A stretch of DNA of 64,000 nucleotides from assembly GCF_000427785.1 (NCBI RefSeq), contig NZ_ATYR01000028.1, positions 1 through 64,000 of the forward strand, in the 5' to 3' direction. The DNA is from Massilia alkalitolerans DSM 17462. GTDB taxonomy: Bacteria > Pseudomonadota > Gammaproteobacteria > Burkholderiales > Burkholderiaceae_D. The notes under the pieces are model-generated. The model was not told where the DNA came from. It ran no database searches and saw only the letters and a program-made list of their open reading frames with translations. Made by a program: the position numbers and the translations under genes. This document shows, piece by piece, positions 8,943 to 17,345 of the stretch; the first letter of the stretch is position 1, and each line of letters opens with the position of its first letter.

Positions 8943-11228
8943 ATGACCATTACCCACAACCTCGGCTTTCCCCGCATCGGCGCCCGGCGCGAACTGAAAT
9001 TCGCGCTGGAGCGCTACTGGCGCGGCGACAGCAGCGCCGCCGACCTGCAGGCGGAAGGGGCGCAGCTGCGTGCCCGCCACTGGGCCTGCCAGGCCGCCCT
9101 CGATTTCGCTCCACTGGGCGATTTCTCGCTGTACGACCAGGTGCTGGACATGAGCTTCACGCTCGGGAACGTCCCGGCGCGGGCGCGTGCACACGGCGGC
9201 GATCTGCTGGACCAGTACTTTCGCGTCGCGCGTGGCCGGGCGGGCGCGGCGGACGCGGCCTGTGGCTGCGTGCATGCCGGCGAAATGACCAAGTGGTTCG
9301 ACACCAACTACCACTACATCGTGCCCGAGTTCACGGCCGCTACCCGCTTCACCCTCGACACCGTCCGCTTGCGCGAACAGCTGCAGGAAGCGCGCGAAGC
9401 CGGGGTGCGCGCCAAGCCCGTGATCATCGGTCCGCTCACCTACCTCTGGCTCGGCAAGTCCAGCGATGGCGCCGACCGGCTGGCCCTGCTGCCTGCCCTG
9501 CTGCCGGTGTATGCCGAACTGCTCGACTGGCTGGCCGGCGAAGGCGCCGAATGGGTGCAGGTGGACGAGCCCGCGCTCGTCACCGACCTCGATGCGCGCT
9601 GGCGCCAGGCCTACGAGGATGCCTATGCCGCACTGCGCGGCCATGGCCCGAAACTGCTGCTGGCCACCTATTTCGGCGCCCTGGAAGACAATCTCCCGCT
9701 GGCCTGCGGCCTGCCGGTGGACGGCCTGCACCTGGACGCCGTGCACGGGCGCGGAGAGGTCGATGCCGCGATCGCGCTGCTGGCTCCGCAGCAGGTGCTG
9801 TCGCTGGGCGTGGTCGACGGGCGCAACGTCTGGAAGACTGACCTGCATGCGACCCTGGCCTGGCTGGAACCGGTGCATCGCCGGCTGGGCGAACGCCTGT
9901 GGATCGCGCCATCCTGCTCCCTGCTGCACGTGCCGGTCGACCTGGCGGGCGAGGATGGAGCCGGCCCGGACGCCGAAGTCAGGTCGTGGCTGGCCTTCGC
10001 GGTGCAGAAGCTGGACGAACTGCAGCTGCTGGCGCGTGCGCTCGACCACGGCCGCGTGCAGGTGCAGGAGGCGCTGATCGCCAACGCCGCCGCCATCGAC
10101 CGCCGCCGCGCCTCGGCACGCGTCCATGATCCTCGGGTCGCCGCGGCGCTGGCCGCGCTTGCGCCGCAAGCAGGCCGGCGCGCCAGTCCCCATGCGCAAC
10201 GCAGCGCAGCCCAGGCCGCCGTGCTGCCCCTGCCCTGCTATCCAACCACCACCATCGGTTCCTTCCCGCAGACGCCGGACATCCGCCAGGCGCGCCTGCA
10301 GCGCAAGCGCGGCGAGCTGGACGAAGCGCAGTACCGCGCGGCGATGCAGGCCGAGATCGCGCGCTGCGTGCGTGCGCAGGAAGCGCTGGGCCTGGATGTG
10401 CTGGTGCATGGCGAAGCCGAGCGCAACGACATGGTCGAGTATTTCGGCGAACAGCTCGACGGCTTCGCCTTCAGCGCCAACGGTTGGGTGCAGTCCTACG
10501 GCTCGCGCTGCGTCAAGCCGCCGATCCTGTATGGCGACGTGCGCCGGCCACGGCCGATGACGGTGGAATGGACCCGCTACGCCCAGTCGCTGACCGGCAA
10601 GCCGATGAAGGGCATGCTGACCGGTCCGGTGACGATGTTGAACTGGTCCTTCGTGCGCGACGACCAGCCGCGCGCCGAGACCTGCCGCCAGCTGGCGCTG
10701 GCGGTGCGCGACGAGGTGCTCGACCTGGAGCGCGCCGGCGTGCGCATCATCCAGATCGACGAGGCCGCGCTACGCGAAGGCCTGCCGTTGCGCCGCGCCG
10801 GCCGGGACGCCTACCTCGCCTGGGCGGTCGACGCGTTTCGCATCGCCGCCAACGGCGTGCACGACGTCACCCAGATCCACACCCACATGTGCTACTCGGA
10901 GTTCAACGACATCATCGCGGCCATCGCGGACATGGACGCCGACGTGATCACCATCGAGACCTCGCGTTCGAACATGGAGCTGCTCGACGCCTTCGACGGC
11001 TTCCGCTACCCGAACGCGATCGGTCCGGGTGTGTACGACATCCACTCGCCGAACGTCCCCAGCCAGGAGCAGATCATTGAGCTGATGCGCCGGGCGGCCA
11101 CCCGGATTCCGGCCGGACGGCTGTGGATCAATCCCGACTGCGGCCTCAAGACGCGCAGCTGGGACGAAGTGCTGCCGGCGCTGGAAAACATGGTGGCCGC
11201 CGCCAGGACCCTGCGCGCGGCGGCATAG
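8943..11228 (+). CDS. metE: Cobalamin-independent methionine synthase MetE
   Basis: Transfers a methyl group from 5-methyltetrahydropteroyl-tri-L-glutamate to homocysteine in the cytoplasm. The 761 residues match the family length, with the two-barrel layout. The N-terminal barrel starts NLGFPRIGARRELKFALERYW. The C-terminal barrel carries the zinc ligands: His and Cys in HMCYSEF, Glu in ITIETSRSNMELL, and Cys in WINPDCGLKTR. The homocysteine-site segments GEAERNDMVEYF and IQIDEAALREGLP are intact. The ATG follows AGGGA 9 nt upstream. Its expression should depend on MetR and homocysteine. Confidence 0.98.
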   Translation: MTITHNLGFPRIGARRELKFALERYWRGDSSAADLQAEGAQLRARHWACQAALDFAPLGDFSLYDQVLDMSFTLGNVPARARAHGGDLLDQYFRVARGRAGAADAACGCVHAGEMTKWFDTNYHYIVPEFTAATRFTLDTVRLREQLQEAREAGVRAKPVIIGPLTYLWLGKSSDGADRLALLPALLPVYAELLDWLAGEGAEWVQVDEPALVTDLDARWRQAYEDAYAALRGHGPKLLLATYFGALEDNLPLACGLPVDGLHLDAVHGRGEVDAAIALLAPQQVLSLGVVDGRNVWKTDLHATLAWLEPVHRRLGERLWIAPSCSLLHVPVDLAGEDGAGPDAEVRSWLAFAVQKLDELQLLARALDHGRVQVQEALIANAAAIDRRRASARVHDPRVAAALAALAPQAGRRASPHAQRSAAQAAVLPLPCYPTTTIGSFPQTPDIRQARLQRKRGELDEAQYRAAMQAEIARCVRAQEALGLDVLVHGEAERNDMVEYFGEQLDGFAFSANGWVQSYGSRCVKPPILYGDVRRPRPMTVEWTRYAQSLTGKPMKGMLTGPVTMLNWSFVRDDQPRAETCRQLALAVRDEVLDLERAGVRIIQIDEAALREGLPLRRAGRDAYLAWAVDAFRIAANGVHDVTQIHTHMCYSEFNDIIAAIADMDADVITIETSRSNMELLDAFDGFRYPNAIGPGVYDIHSPNVPSQEQIIELMRRAATRIPAGRLWINPDCGLKTRSWDEVLPALENMVAAARTLRAAA

Positions 11229-11248
11229 CGTCCGGCGCGCGACGGCCT

Positions 11249-11295
11249 GTGTCCGAACGCTGTCCGCCCGGCGTAATGACGGACACTCCGGACAC
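11249..11295 (+). promoter_or_regulatory. Upstream activator cluster (TGTCCG/CGGACA half-sites)
   Basis: Four half-sites lie 47 bp upstream of the sigma-54 -24 element: TGTCCG at 11250 and 11261, then the inverted CGGACA at 11280 and 11289. The two pairs form a dyad, for example TGTCCG-N13-CGGACA. The same order and spacing recur at 39675-39734 before the second sigma-54 promoter. This is probably the enhancer of the NtrC-type regulator encoded at 16014. Confidence 0.7.
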
Positions 11296-11341
11296 CGGAC
11301 GCGGCAGTAACATGTCCTGCAAAATCAAGCACTTGCCTGAC

Positions 11342-11357
11342 TGGCACGGATCGTGCA
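11342..11357 (+). promoter_or_regulatory. Sigma-54 promoter of the export operon
   Basis: TGGCACG followed by GATCG and TGCA has the invariant GG (-24) and GC (-12) separated by exactly 10 bp. It matches YTGGCACG-N4-TTGCW except for one T in the -12 block. Transcription should start near 11368, before the adaptor ATG at 11394. Confidence 0.75.
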
Positions 11358-11393
11358 TTGACAACGCCATCCAACGTTGTCACCCGAGATGCC

Positions 11394-12662
11394 ATGATCC
11401 GCGATACATCAGAACAAGACGCTGTCCTTACCCCGGCCCCGGTCCACAAGCTCAAGCGCCGTGCGCTGTGGGTGGGCGGCGCTTGTGCCCTCCTTGCCGT
11501 CAGCGTCGCCGTGCTGGGCGCCTGGACCAGCAGCGAACACTCCGTCAGCGAAGCCCGCCTGCGCATCGCCGAAGTCACCCGCGGCACCCTGGTGCGCGAC
11601 GCGTCGGTGAATGGCCGCATCGTGGCCGCCGTCAGCCCCACCCTGTATTCGACCGCCCCATCCACCGTCAACCTGAAGGTCGCGGCCGGCGACACCGTCA
11701 GGAAGGGCGACGTGCTGGCGGTGCTGGAGTCCCCGGACCTGACCGATGAACTCAAGCGCGAGACCTCGAGCTACGAGCAGCTCAAGGCCGAGGTGGCGCG
11801 CCAGCAGATCCTGGCGCGCAAGCAGAAGCTGCTGGCCAAGCGCGAAGCCGACACCGCCGAGATCGATCGCCTGTCGGCCCAGCGCACCCTGGAGCGCTAC
11901 GAGAGCGTGGCCCAGGTCGGCATCATCGCCAAGATCGACTACCAGAAGGCCAAGGATGCCCTGAATTCTGCCGAGATCCGCGCCAACCACGCCTCCCAGG
12001 CCGCGGCCCTGGAAGGCGACGACGTCCAGCTGGCCCTGAAGACCAAGATCAACGAACTGGAACGCCAGCGCCTGTCGCTGGCCAATGCCCAGCGCCGCGT
12101 CGACGAGCTGACCGTGCGCGCGCCGGTGGACGGCTTCATCGGCACCCTCAACGTCCAGAACCGCATGGTGGTGGCCGCCAACTCGCCCCTGATGACCCTG
12201 GTCGACCTGTCGAAGCTCGAAGTCGAGGTCGAGGTGCCGGAAACCTATGTGGCCGACATCGGCCTGGGCATGAACGCCGAGATCACCCTGCCGTCGGGCA
12301 AGGCCACCGGCAAGCTGTCCGCGCTGTCGCCGGAAGTGGTGAAAAACCAGGTGCTGGCGCGCGTGCGCTTCGACGGCGAGCAGCCGAAAGGCCTGCGCCA
12401 GAGCCAGCGCGTGACCGCCAGATTGCTGATCGAGGAAAAACCCAACGTGCTGATGCTGCCGCGCGGACCCTTCGTGGAGAGCGAAGGCGGACGCCATGCC
12501 TATGTGGTGCGGGACGGGATCGCCGTGCGCACCCCGATCCAATTGGGCGCCACCAGCATTTCCGCCGTCGAGATCCTGTCGGGCCTGAAGCCCGGCGACA
12601 AGGTCGTCGTCGCCGGCACCGATACCTTCAACAACGCCGCCCGCGTCTCGATCAACCGCTGA
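11394..12662 (+). CDS. Periplasmic adaptor (membrane-fusion protein) of a MacAB-like exporter
   Basis: This 422-residue HlyD/MacA-family adaptor links an inner-membrane ABC exporter to an outer-membrane channel. One membrane anchor lies near residues 22-44. It is followed by a lipoyl half-motif (AGDTVRKGDVLAVLESPDL), a long coiled-coil hairpin (about 100-215) and a second lipoyl half (VDELTVRAPVDGFIGTL), then beta-barrel and membrane-proximal domains. I chose the ATG at 11394. An in-frame TTG at 11358 touches the -12 element and would lie upstream of the transcript start. It is the first gene of an operon with the ATPase, two permeases and the two-component pair. No outer-membrane channel gene is adjacent. 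Confidence 0.88.
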   Translation: MIRDTSEQDAVLTPAPVHKLKRRALWVGGACALLAVSVAVLGAWTSSEHSVSEARLRIAEVTRGTLVRDASVNGRIVAAVSPTLYSTAPSTVNLKVAAGDTVRKGDVLAVLESPDLTDELKRETSSYEQLKAEVARQQILARKQKLLAKREADTAEIDRLSAQRTLERYESVAQVGIIAKIDYQKAKDALNSAEIRANHASQAAALEGDDVQLALKTKINELERQRLSLANAQRRVDELTVRAPVDGFIGTLNVQNRMVVAANSPLMTLVDLSKLEVEVEVPETYVADIGLGMNAEITLPSGKATGKLSALSPEVVKNQVLARVRFDGEQPKGLRQSQRVTARLLIEEKPNVLMLPRGPFVESEGGRHAYVVRDGIAVRTPIQLGATSISAVEILSGLKPGDKVVVAGTDTFNNAARVSINR

Positions 12663-12691
12663 ACAAGACCAACACAAACTAGGAGAATCCC

Positions 12692-13402
12692 ATGCTGCGC
12701 ATGACCAACCTGAGCAAGGTGTACCGCACCCACATGATCGAGACCCACGCGCTGCGCGGTTTCGAGATCGAAGTCAAGCAGGGCGAATTCGTCACCGTGA
12801 CCGGCCCCTCCGGTTCGGGCAAGACCAGCTTCCTGAATATCGCCGGCCTGCTGGAAGAATTCACCTCGGGCGAATACATCCTCGACGGCGTCAACGTGAA
12901 GGGCCTGGACGACAGCGCCCGCTCGCGCCTGCGCAACGAGAAGCTGGGCTTCATCTTCCAGGGCTTCAACCTGATCCCCGACCTGAACCTGTTCGACAAC
13001 GTCGACGTGCCGCTGCGCTACCGCGGCTTCAACAAGACCGAGCGCAAGGAGCGCATCGAGGATGCCCTGGCCAAGGTCGGCCTGGCCTCGCGCATGAAGC
13101 ACTTCCCGGCCGAGCTGTCCGGCGGCCAGCAGCAGCGCGTGGCGATCGCGCGCGCGCTGGCCGGTTCGCCCAAGTTGCTGCTGGCCGACGAACCGACCGG
13201 TAACCTGGACACGCAGATGGCGCGCGGCGTGATGGAACTGCTGGAAGAGATCAACGCGGCCGGCACCACCATCCTGATGGTGACCCACGATCCGGAGTTG
13301 GCGGTGCGCACCCACCGTAACGTGCACATCATCGACGGCCAGGTCTCGGACCTGGTGCGCAAGGGCCCGACCCTGGTCGACAAGTCCGCCGTGACTGCAT
13401 AA
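12692..13402 (+). CDS. ABC transporter ATP-binding protein (MacB/LolD class)
   Basis: The 236-residue nucleotide-binding subunit has Walker A GPSGSGKT at 38-45, the Q-loop region GFIFQGFNLIPDLN, the signature LSGGQQQRVAIARAL, Walker B LLLADEPTGNLD and the switch histidine in MVTHDPE. It sits 29 bp after the adaptor gene and 13 bp before the first permease. Unlike E. coli MacB, the ATPase is separate from the permease, as in LolCDE-type systems. It powers conformational work by the FtsX-type permeases from the cytoplasmic face. Confidence 0.93.
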   Translation: MLRMTNLSKVYRTHMIETHALRGFEIEVKQGEFVTVTGPSGSGKTSFLNIAGLLEEFTSGEYILDGVNVKGLDDSARSRLRNEKLGFIFQGFNLIPDLNLFDNVDVPLRYRGFNKTERKERIEDALAKVGLASRMKHFPAELSGGQQQRVAIARALAGSPKLLLADEPTGNLDTQMARGVMELLEEINAAGTTILMVTHDPELAVRTHRNVHIIDGQVSDLVRKGPTLVDKSAVTA

Positions 13403-13415
13403 GGACGACCAGACC

Positions 13416-14726
13416 ATGTTCTCCTACTACTTCAAGCTGGGCGTGCGCAGCCTGCGCCGCAACCCCGCCCTGACCGCCCTGATGGTGCTGACCCTGGCCA
13501 TCGGCGTGGCCGCCAGCGTGTCCACGCTCACCATCCTGCACATGATGTCGGGCGACCCGATCCCCGCGAAGAGCGACCGGCTGTTCGTCCCGCACGTGGA
13601 CAACGGCCCGGTCGAGGGCTGGGCGCCGAGCGACGGTCCCAACGACAACCAGCTGGGCTACATCGACGCCGCCAATTTCATCAAGAGTGGCCAGGGCGAG
13701 CGCCGCACCGCCATGTACGGCGTCTACCAGCCGATCGAACCGCCGCGCACCGACATCCCGGCCTTCACCGCCTCCGGCCTGGCCCCGACCCGCGACTTCT
13801 TCGCGATGTTCGATGTGCCCTTCCTGCACGGCCAGGCCTGGACCGAAGGCGACGATGCGCGTGGCGCCGACGTGGTGGTGCTGGGCCGCGCGACCGCCGA
13901 GAAGCTGTTCGGCGAGGCCAGTCCGGTCGGCAAGCAGATCAGGGTCGGCGGCTTCCCGTACACGGTGGTCGGCGTGTTAGACAACTGGAATCCGCTGCCG
14001 CGCTACTACCGGCTGATCGGCGGCAGCCGCTTCGGCAACTCGGAAGAATTCTTCATCCCGTTCTCGACCGCGCTGCGCCACGAAATGGGCCACAACGGCA
14101 GCATGAACTGCAGCGCCAACCGCGACCCGGGCTTCGCCAACCTCCTGACCTCGGAGTGCACCTGGATCCAGGCCTGGTTCGAGACCAGCAGCAGCAGCGA
14201 CCGCGCCGAACTGCAGACCTGGATCGACAACTATGCGAGCGAGCAGCGCAAGCTGGGCCGCCTGAAGCGCAATGCGCCGAACAAGCTGTACGACGTGATG
14301 GAATGGATGGAGCACATGAAGGTCGTCGGCAACGACAGCAAGCTGTCGGCCTGGCTGGCCTTCGGCTTCCTGATCCTGTGCCTGGTCAACACCGTCGGCC
14401 TGCTGCTGGCAAAGTTCTCGGTGCGCGCATCCGAGATCGGCGTGCGCCGCGCACTCGGGGCTTCGCGCCGCGACGTGTTCCAGCAGTTCCTGATCGAGAC
14501 CGGCGTGGTCGGCCTGGTTGGCGGTGTGCTCGGCCTGGTGCTGTCCTTCGGCGCGCTGGCCCTGATCGGCATGCAGAGCAAGGGCATGGCGGCGGTCGCC
14601 CGCATGGACTGGCAGATGCTGATGCTGACCTTCCTCATGTCCGTCACCGCCGCCATCGTCGCCGGCCTGCTGCCCACCTGGCGCGCCTGCCAGGTGACCC
14701 CGGCCATCCAGCTGAAATCGCAATAA
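13416..14726 (+). CDS. ABC transporter permease, MacB/FtsX type (first)
   Basis: This 436-residue inner-membrane protein has one N-terminal membrane segment (about 18-40), a large periplasmic MacB-core domain, and three C-terminal membrane segments (about 305-430). Between the last segments is the FtsX hallmark sequence SVRASEIGVRRALGASRRDVFQQF. It is followed 24 bp later by a second permease. The two probably form a heterodimer. The substrate is unknown; relatives export peptides, lipoproteins or toxins or act as mechanotransmitters. Confidence 0.9.
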   Translation: MFSYYFKLGVRSLRRNPALTALMVLTLAIGVAASVSTLTILHMMSGDPIPAKSDRLFVPHVDNGPVEGWAPSDGPNDNQLGYIDAANFIKSGQGERRTAMYGVYQPIEPPRTDIPAFTASGLAPTRDFFAMFDVPFLHGQAWTEGDDARGADVVVLGRATAEKLFGEASPVGKQIRVGGFPYTVVGVLDNWNPLPRYYRLIGGSRFGNSEEFFIPFSTALRHEMGHNGSMNCSANRDPGFANLLTSECTWIQAWFETSSSSDRAELQTWIDNYASEQRKLGRLKRNAPNKLYDVMEWMEHMKVVGNDSKLSAWLAFGFLILCLVNTVGLLLAKFSVRASEIGVRRALGASRRDVFQQFLIETGVVGLVGGVLGLVLSFGALALIGMQSKGMAAVARMDWQMLMLTFLMSVTAAIVAGLLPTWRACQVTPAIQLKSQ

Positions 14727-14750
14727 GAACGAGAAACGAGAGAGACCATC

Positions 14751-15983
14751 ATGGAAATCAAGCCCATCCTGTCCGCGCTGATGCGCAACAAGACCGGTCC
14801 GATCCTGGTCGCGCTGCAGGTCGCGCTGAGCCTGGCGATCCTGGCCAACGCCCTGCATGTCGTCAACGAGCGCCGTGAAGTCGCGGCGCGCCCGAGCGGC
14901 CTGCTAGATGAAGCCGCGACCTTCTACTTCAACGTGCGCAACCTGAACAGCGACGGTCCCGAGCAGATGCTCGCCACCATGAAACGCGAAGCCGATGTGT
15001 TGCGCGCGGTGCCGGGCGTGGTGTCGGTGGCGAACGTGTCGCAGATGCCGATCTCCGGCAGCGGCAGCTCGAACAGCGTGGCGCTGGATCGCCGCCAGTC
15101 GCGGGAAAGCGCGATTACCTCGATCTACATCTCGGGCGACTCGCTGGTCAAGACCTTCGGCCTGAAGATCGTCGAAGGCCGCGACTTCCTGCCGCATGAA
15201 ATGGTGGACATCAACGAAAACGAAAACCGCGACCTGCCCAAGCAGCTGATCATCTCGAAAGCGCTGGCGGACAAGCTGTGGCCGGGCGCTTCCGCGATCG
15301 GCAAGACCTTGTACTTCGGCACCGGCGAGGACGCCCAGGGCACGCAGGTGGTCGGCGTGGTCGAACGGCTGCAGTCGGCCCATGGCGACGTCGGCGAACG
15401 CGGCGAATGGTCCGCGATCACCCCGGCTCGCCTGTACGGCAACCCCGGCGCCCTGTATGCCGTCCGCGCCGAAGCGGGCCAGCGCGACCGCGTCATGAAG
15501 GAAGCGGAAGAAGCGCTGCGCAAGTCGTCGGCGACGCCGATGATCCTGGAAGCCAAGACGGTCACGGACGACCGCCAGAAGCGCTACCGCGGCGACGTCG
15601 CCCTGTCGTGGATGCTGATCACCGTCAGCGTGCTGCTGCTCCTGATTACCTGCTCGGGCATCGTCGGCATGGCCAGCCTGTGGGTCACCCAGCGGCGCAA
15701 GCAGATCGGCGTGCGCCGCGCCCTGGGGGCGCGCAAGATCGACATCCTGCGCTACTTCATCACCGAGAACGTCATGATCACCAGCGCCGGCGTGTTCGGC
15801 GGCGTGCTGCTGGGCCTGGGCCTGAACCACCTGCTGGTGACCAGGCTGGAGATGGCGCGCCTCCCGGCCGAGTACCTGATCGGCGGCGCGGTCGTGTTCT
15901 GGGCGCTGGGCATCCTGGCGGCCTACGGTCCGGCGTGGCGCGCGGCCAGCATTTCGCCGGCGACCGCCACCCGCAGTGCCTGA
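14751..15983 (+). CDS. ABC transporter permease, MacB/FtsX type (second)
   Basis: The 410-residue partner of the preceding permease has the same layout: N-terminal membrane segment (about 18-35), periplasmic core, and three C-terminal membrane helices. It carries the matching coupling sequence RKQIGVRRALGARKIDILRYF. It differs enough from the first permease that a heterodimer with two distinct faces is likely. The ATG follows an AACGAGAGAGA ribosome-binding region. The response regulator starts 30 bp after it. Confidence 0.9.
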   Translation: MEIKPILSALMRNKTGPILVALQVALSLAILANALHVVNERREVAARPSGLLDEAATFYFNVRNLNSDGPEQMLATMKREADVLRAVPGVVSVANVSQMPISGSGSSNSVALDRRQSRESAITSIYISGDSLVKTFGLKIVEGRDFLPHEMVDINENENRDLPKQLIISKALADKLWPGASAIGKTLYFGTGEDAQGTQVVGVVERLQSAHGDVGERGEWSAITPARLYGNPGALYAVRAEAGQRDRVMKEAEEALRKSSATPMILEAKTVTDDRQKRYRGDVALSWMLITVSVLLLLITCSGIVGMASLWVTQRRKQIGVRRALGARKIDILRYFITENVMITSAGVFGGVLLGLGLNHLLVTRLEMARLPAEYLIGGAVVFWALGILAAYGPAWRAASISPATATRSA

Positions 15984-16013
15984 TGGCAAACAACCAGTGC
16001 TAAACTTGCCCTC

Positions 16014-17345
16014 ATGCCCACTGTACTGATCATCGACGACAACGCCGCGGTCGCCATCGCGCTCGAGGTCCTGTTCTCCCTCCACGACATCGCCGCCCTG
16101 CGCGCGGCCTCGCCCGAGGAAGGGCTGGACATCCTCGGGCGCGAGCACGTGGACCTGGTCATCCAGGACATGAACTTCACGGCCGACACCACGTCCGGCG
16201 AGGAAGGCGTGGCGCTGTTCCGCGAAATCCGCAAGCGCCACCCGGACCTGCCGGTGATCCTGCTGACCGCCTGGACCCACCTCGATGCCGCGGTGGAGCT
16301 GATCAAGGCCGGCGCCGCCGACTACCTGTCCAAGCCCTGGAACGACGAGCGCCTGCTTACCACGGTGACCAACCTGATCGAGCTGGGCCAGGCCAACCGC
16401 GCCCTGAACCAGCGCCTGCAGCGCGAGCGCAAGGCCAAGCGCGAGCTGGAACAGAACTTCGACCTGCGTGGCCTGGTCTGGCAGGACCCGGCCACCGAGC
16501 GCGTGCTCACCCTGGCCTGCCAGGTGGCGCGCGCCGACGTGCCGGTGCTCATCACGGGCCCGAACGGCACCGGCAAGGAACGCATCGCCGAGATCATCCA
16601 GGCCAACTCGCAGGTGGCCGACGGCCCCTTCGTGGTGCTGAACTGCGGCGCCCTGCCCTCGGAACTGATCGAGGCCGAGCTGTTCGGGGCCGACGCCGGC
16701 GCCTATACCGGCGCTTCCAAGGCCAGGGAAGGCAAGTTCGAGGCGGCCGACGGCGGCACTCTGTTCCTGGACGAGATCGGCAACCTGCCGCTGGCCGGCC
16801 AGATGAAACTGCTGCGCGTGCTGGAGACGGGGCGCTTCGAGCGACTCGGCTCCAACCGCGAGCGCCAGGTGAAGGTGCGCGTGATCAGCGCCACCAATGC
16901 CGATCTGGGCGCCATGATCCGCGCCGGGACCTTCCGCGAAGACCTGTTCTACCGCCTGAACGTGATCGAGCTGCGCCTGCCGCCGCTCGCCGCGCGCCCG
17001 GGCGACATCCTGCCGCTGGCACTGTCCTTCCTGCGCGGGAAGACCCTGCACCCGTCCGCGGAAAGCGCCCTGCAGGCCCACACCTGGCCCGGCAACGTGC
17101 GCGAGCTGAAGAACGTGATGGCGCGCGCCAGCCTGCTGGCGCAAGGTGAGGTCATCAAAGCCGCCGATCTCGGCCTGCCGGTGGCGGTGGCGTCCACGCC
17201 GGACACCGAGCCGGACCGCGACGCCATCGTGCAGGCGCTGGCGCGCGCCGGCGGCGTGGTGGCGCAGGCTTCAAACGAACTGGGCCTGTCGCGCCAGGCA
17301 CTGTACCGGCGCATGGAGCGGCTCGGCATCGCCAGGCCGGCATGA
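16014..17345 (+). CDS. NtrC-family sigma-54-dependent response regulator
   Basis: The 443-residue protein has a receiver domain (1-125; acidic pocket Asp8-Asp9, phospho-acceptor Asp52, Lys107), a sigma-54 AAA+ domain and a C-terminal Fis-type helix-turn-helix (about 400-440). Walker A is GPNGTGKE at 182-189, slightly off the usual GESGTGKE. The sigma-54 contact loop is GAYTGA at 229-234, a tolerated variant of GAFTGA. Walker B is TLFLDE at 249-254. It is encoded after the exporter genes and overlaps the kinase start by 4 bp. It is the obvious activator for the sigma-54 promoters at 11342 and 39618. Confidence 0.93.
   Translation: MPTVLIIDDNAAVAIALEVLFSLHDIAALRAASPEEGLDILGREHVDLVIQDMNFTADTTSGEEGVALFREIRKRHPDLPVILLTAWTHLDAAVELIKAGAADYLSKPWNDERLLTTVTNLIELGQANRALNQRLQRERKAKRELEQNFDLRGLVWQDPATERVLTLACQVARADVPVLITGPNGTGKERIAEIIQANSQVADGPFVVLNCGALPSELIEAELFGADAGAYTGASKAREGKFEAADGGTLFLDEIGNLPLAGQMKLLRVLETGRFERLGSNRERQVKVRVISATNADLGAMIRAGTFREDLFYRLNVIELRLPPLAARPGDILPLALSFLRGKTLHPSAESALQAHTWPGNVRELKNVMARASLLAQGEVIKAADLGLPVAVASTPDTEPDRDAIVQALARAGGVVAQASNELGLSRQALYRRMERLGIARPA

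Noticed and set aside
11358..11360. TTG as start of the adaptor gene
   Set aside because: It abuts the -12 element of the sigma-54 promoter and lies upstream of the expected transcript start. The ATG at 11394 fits.
14904..17144. Minus-strand frame of 746 codons, and a similar one at 20423-22888
   Set aside because: Antisense shadows of the permease/regulator genes and the TonB receptor; no domain is recognisable.
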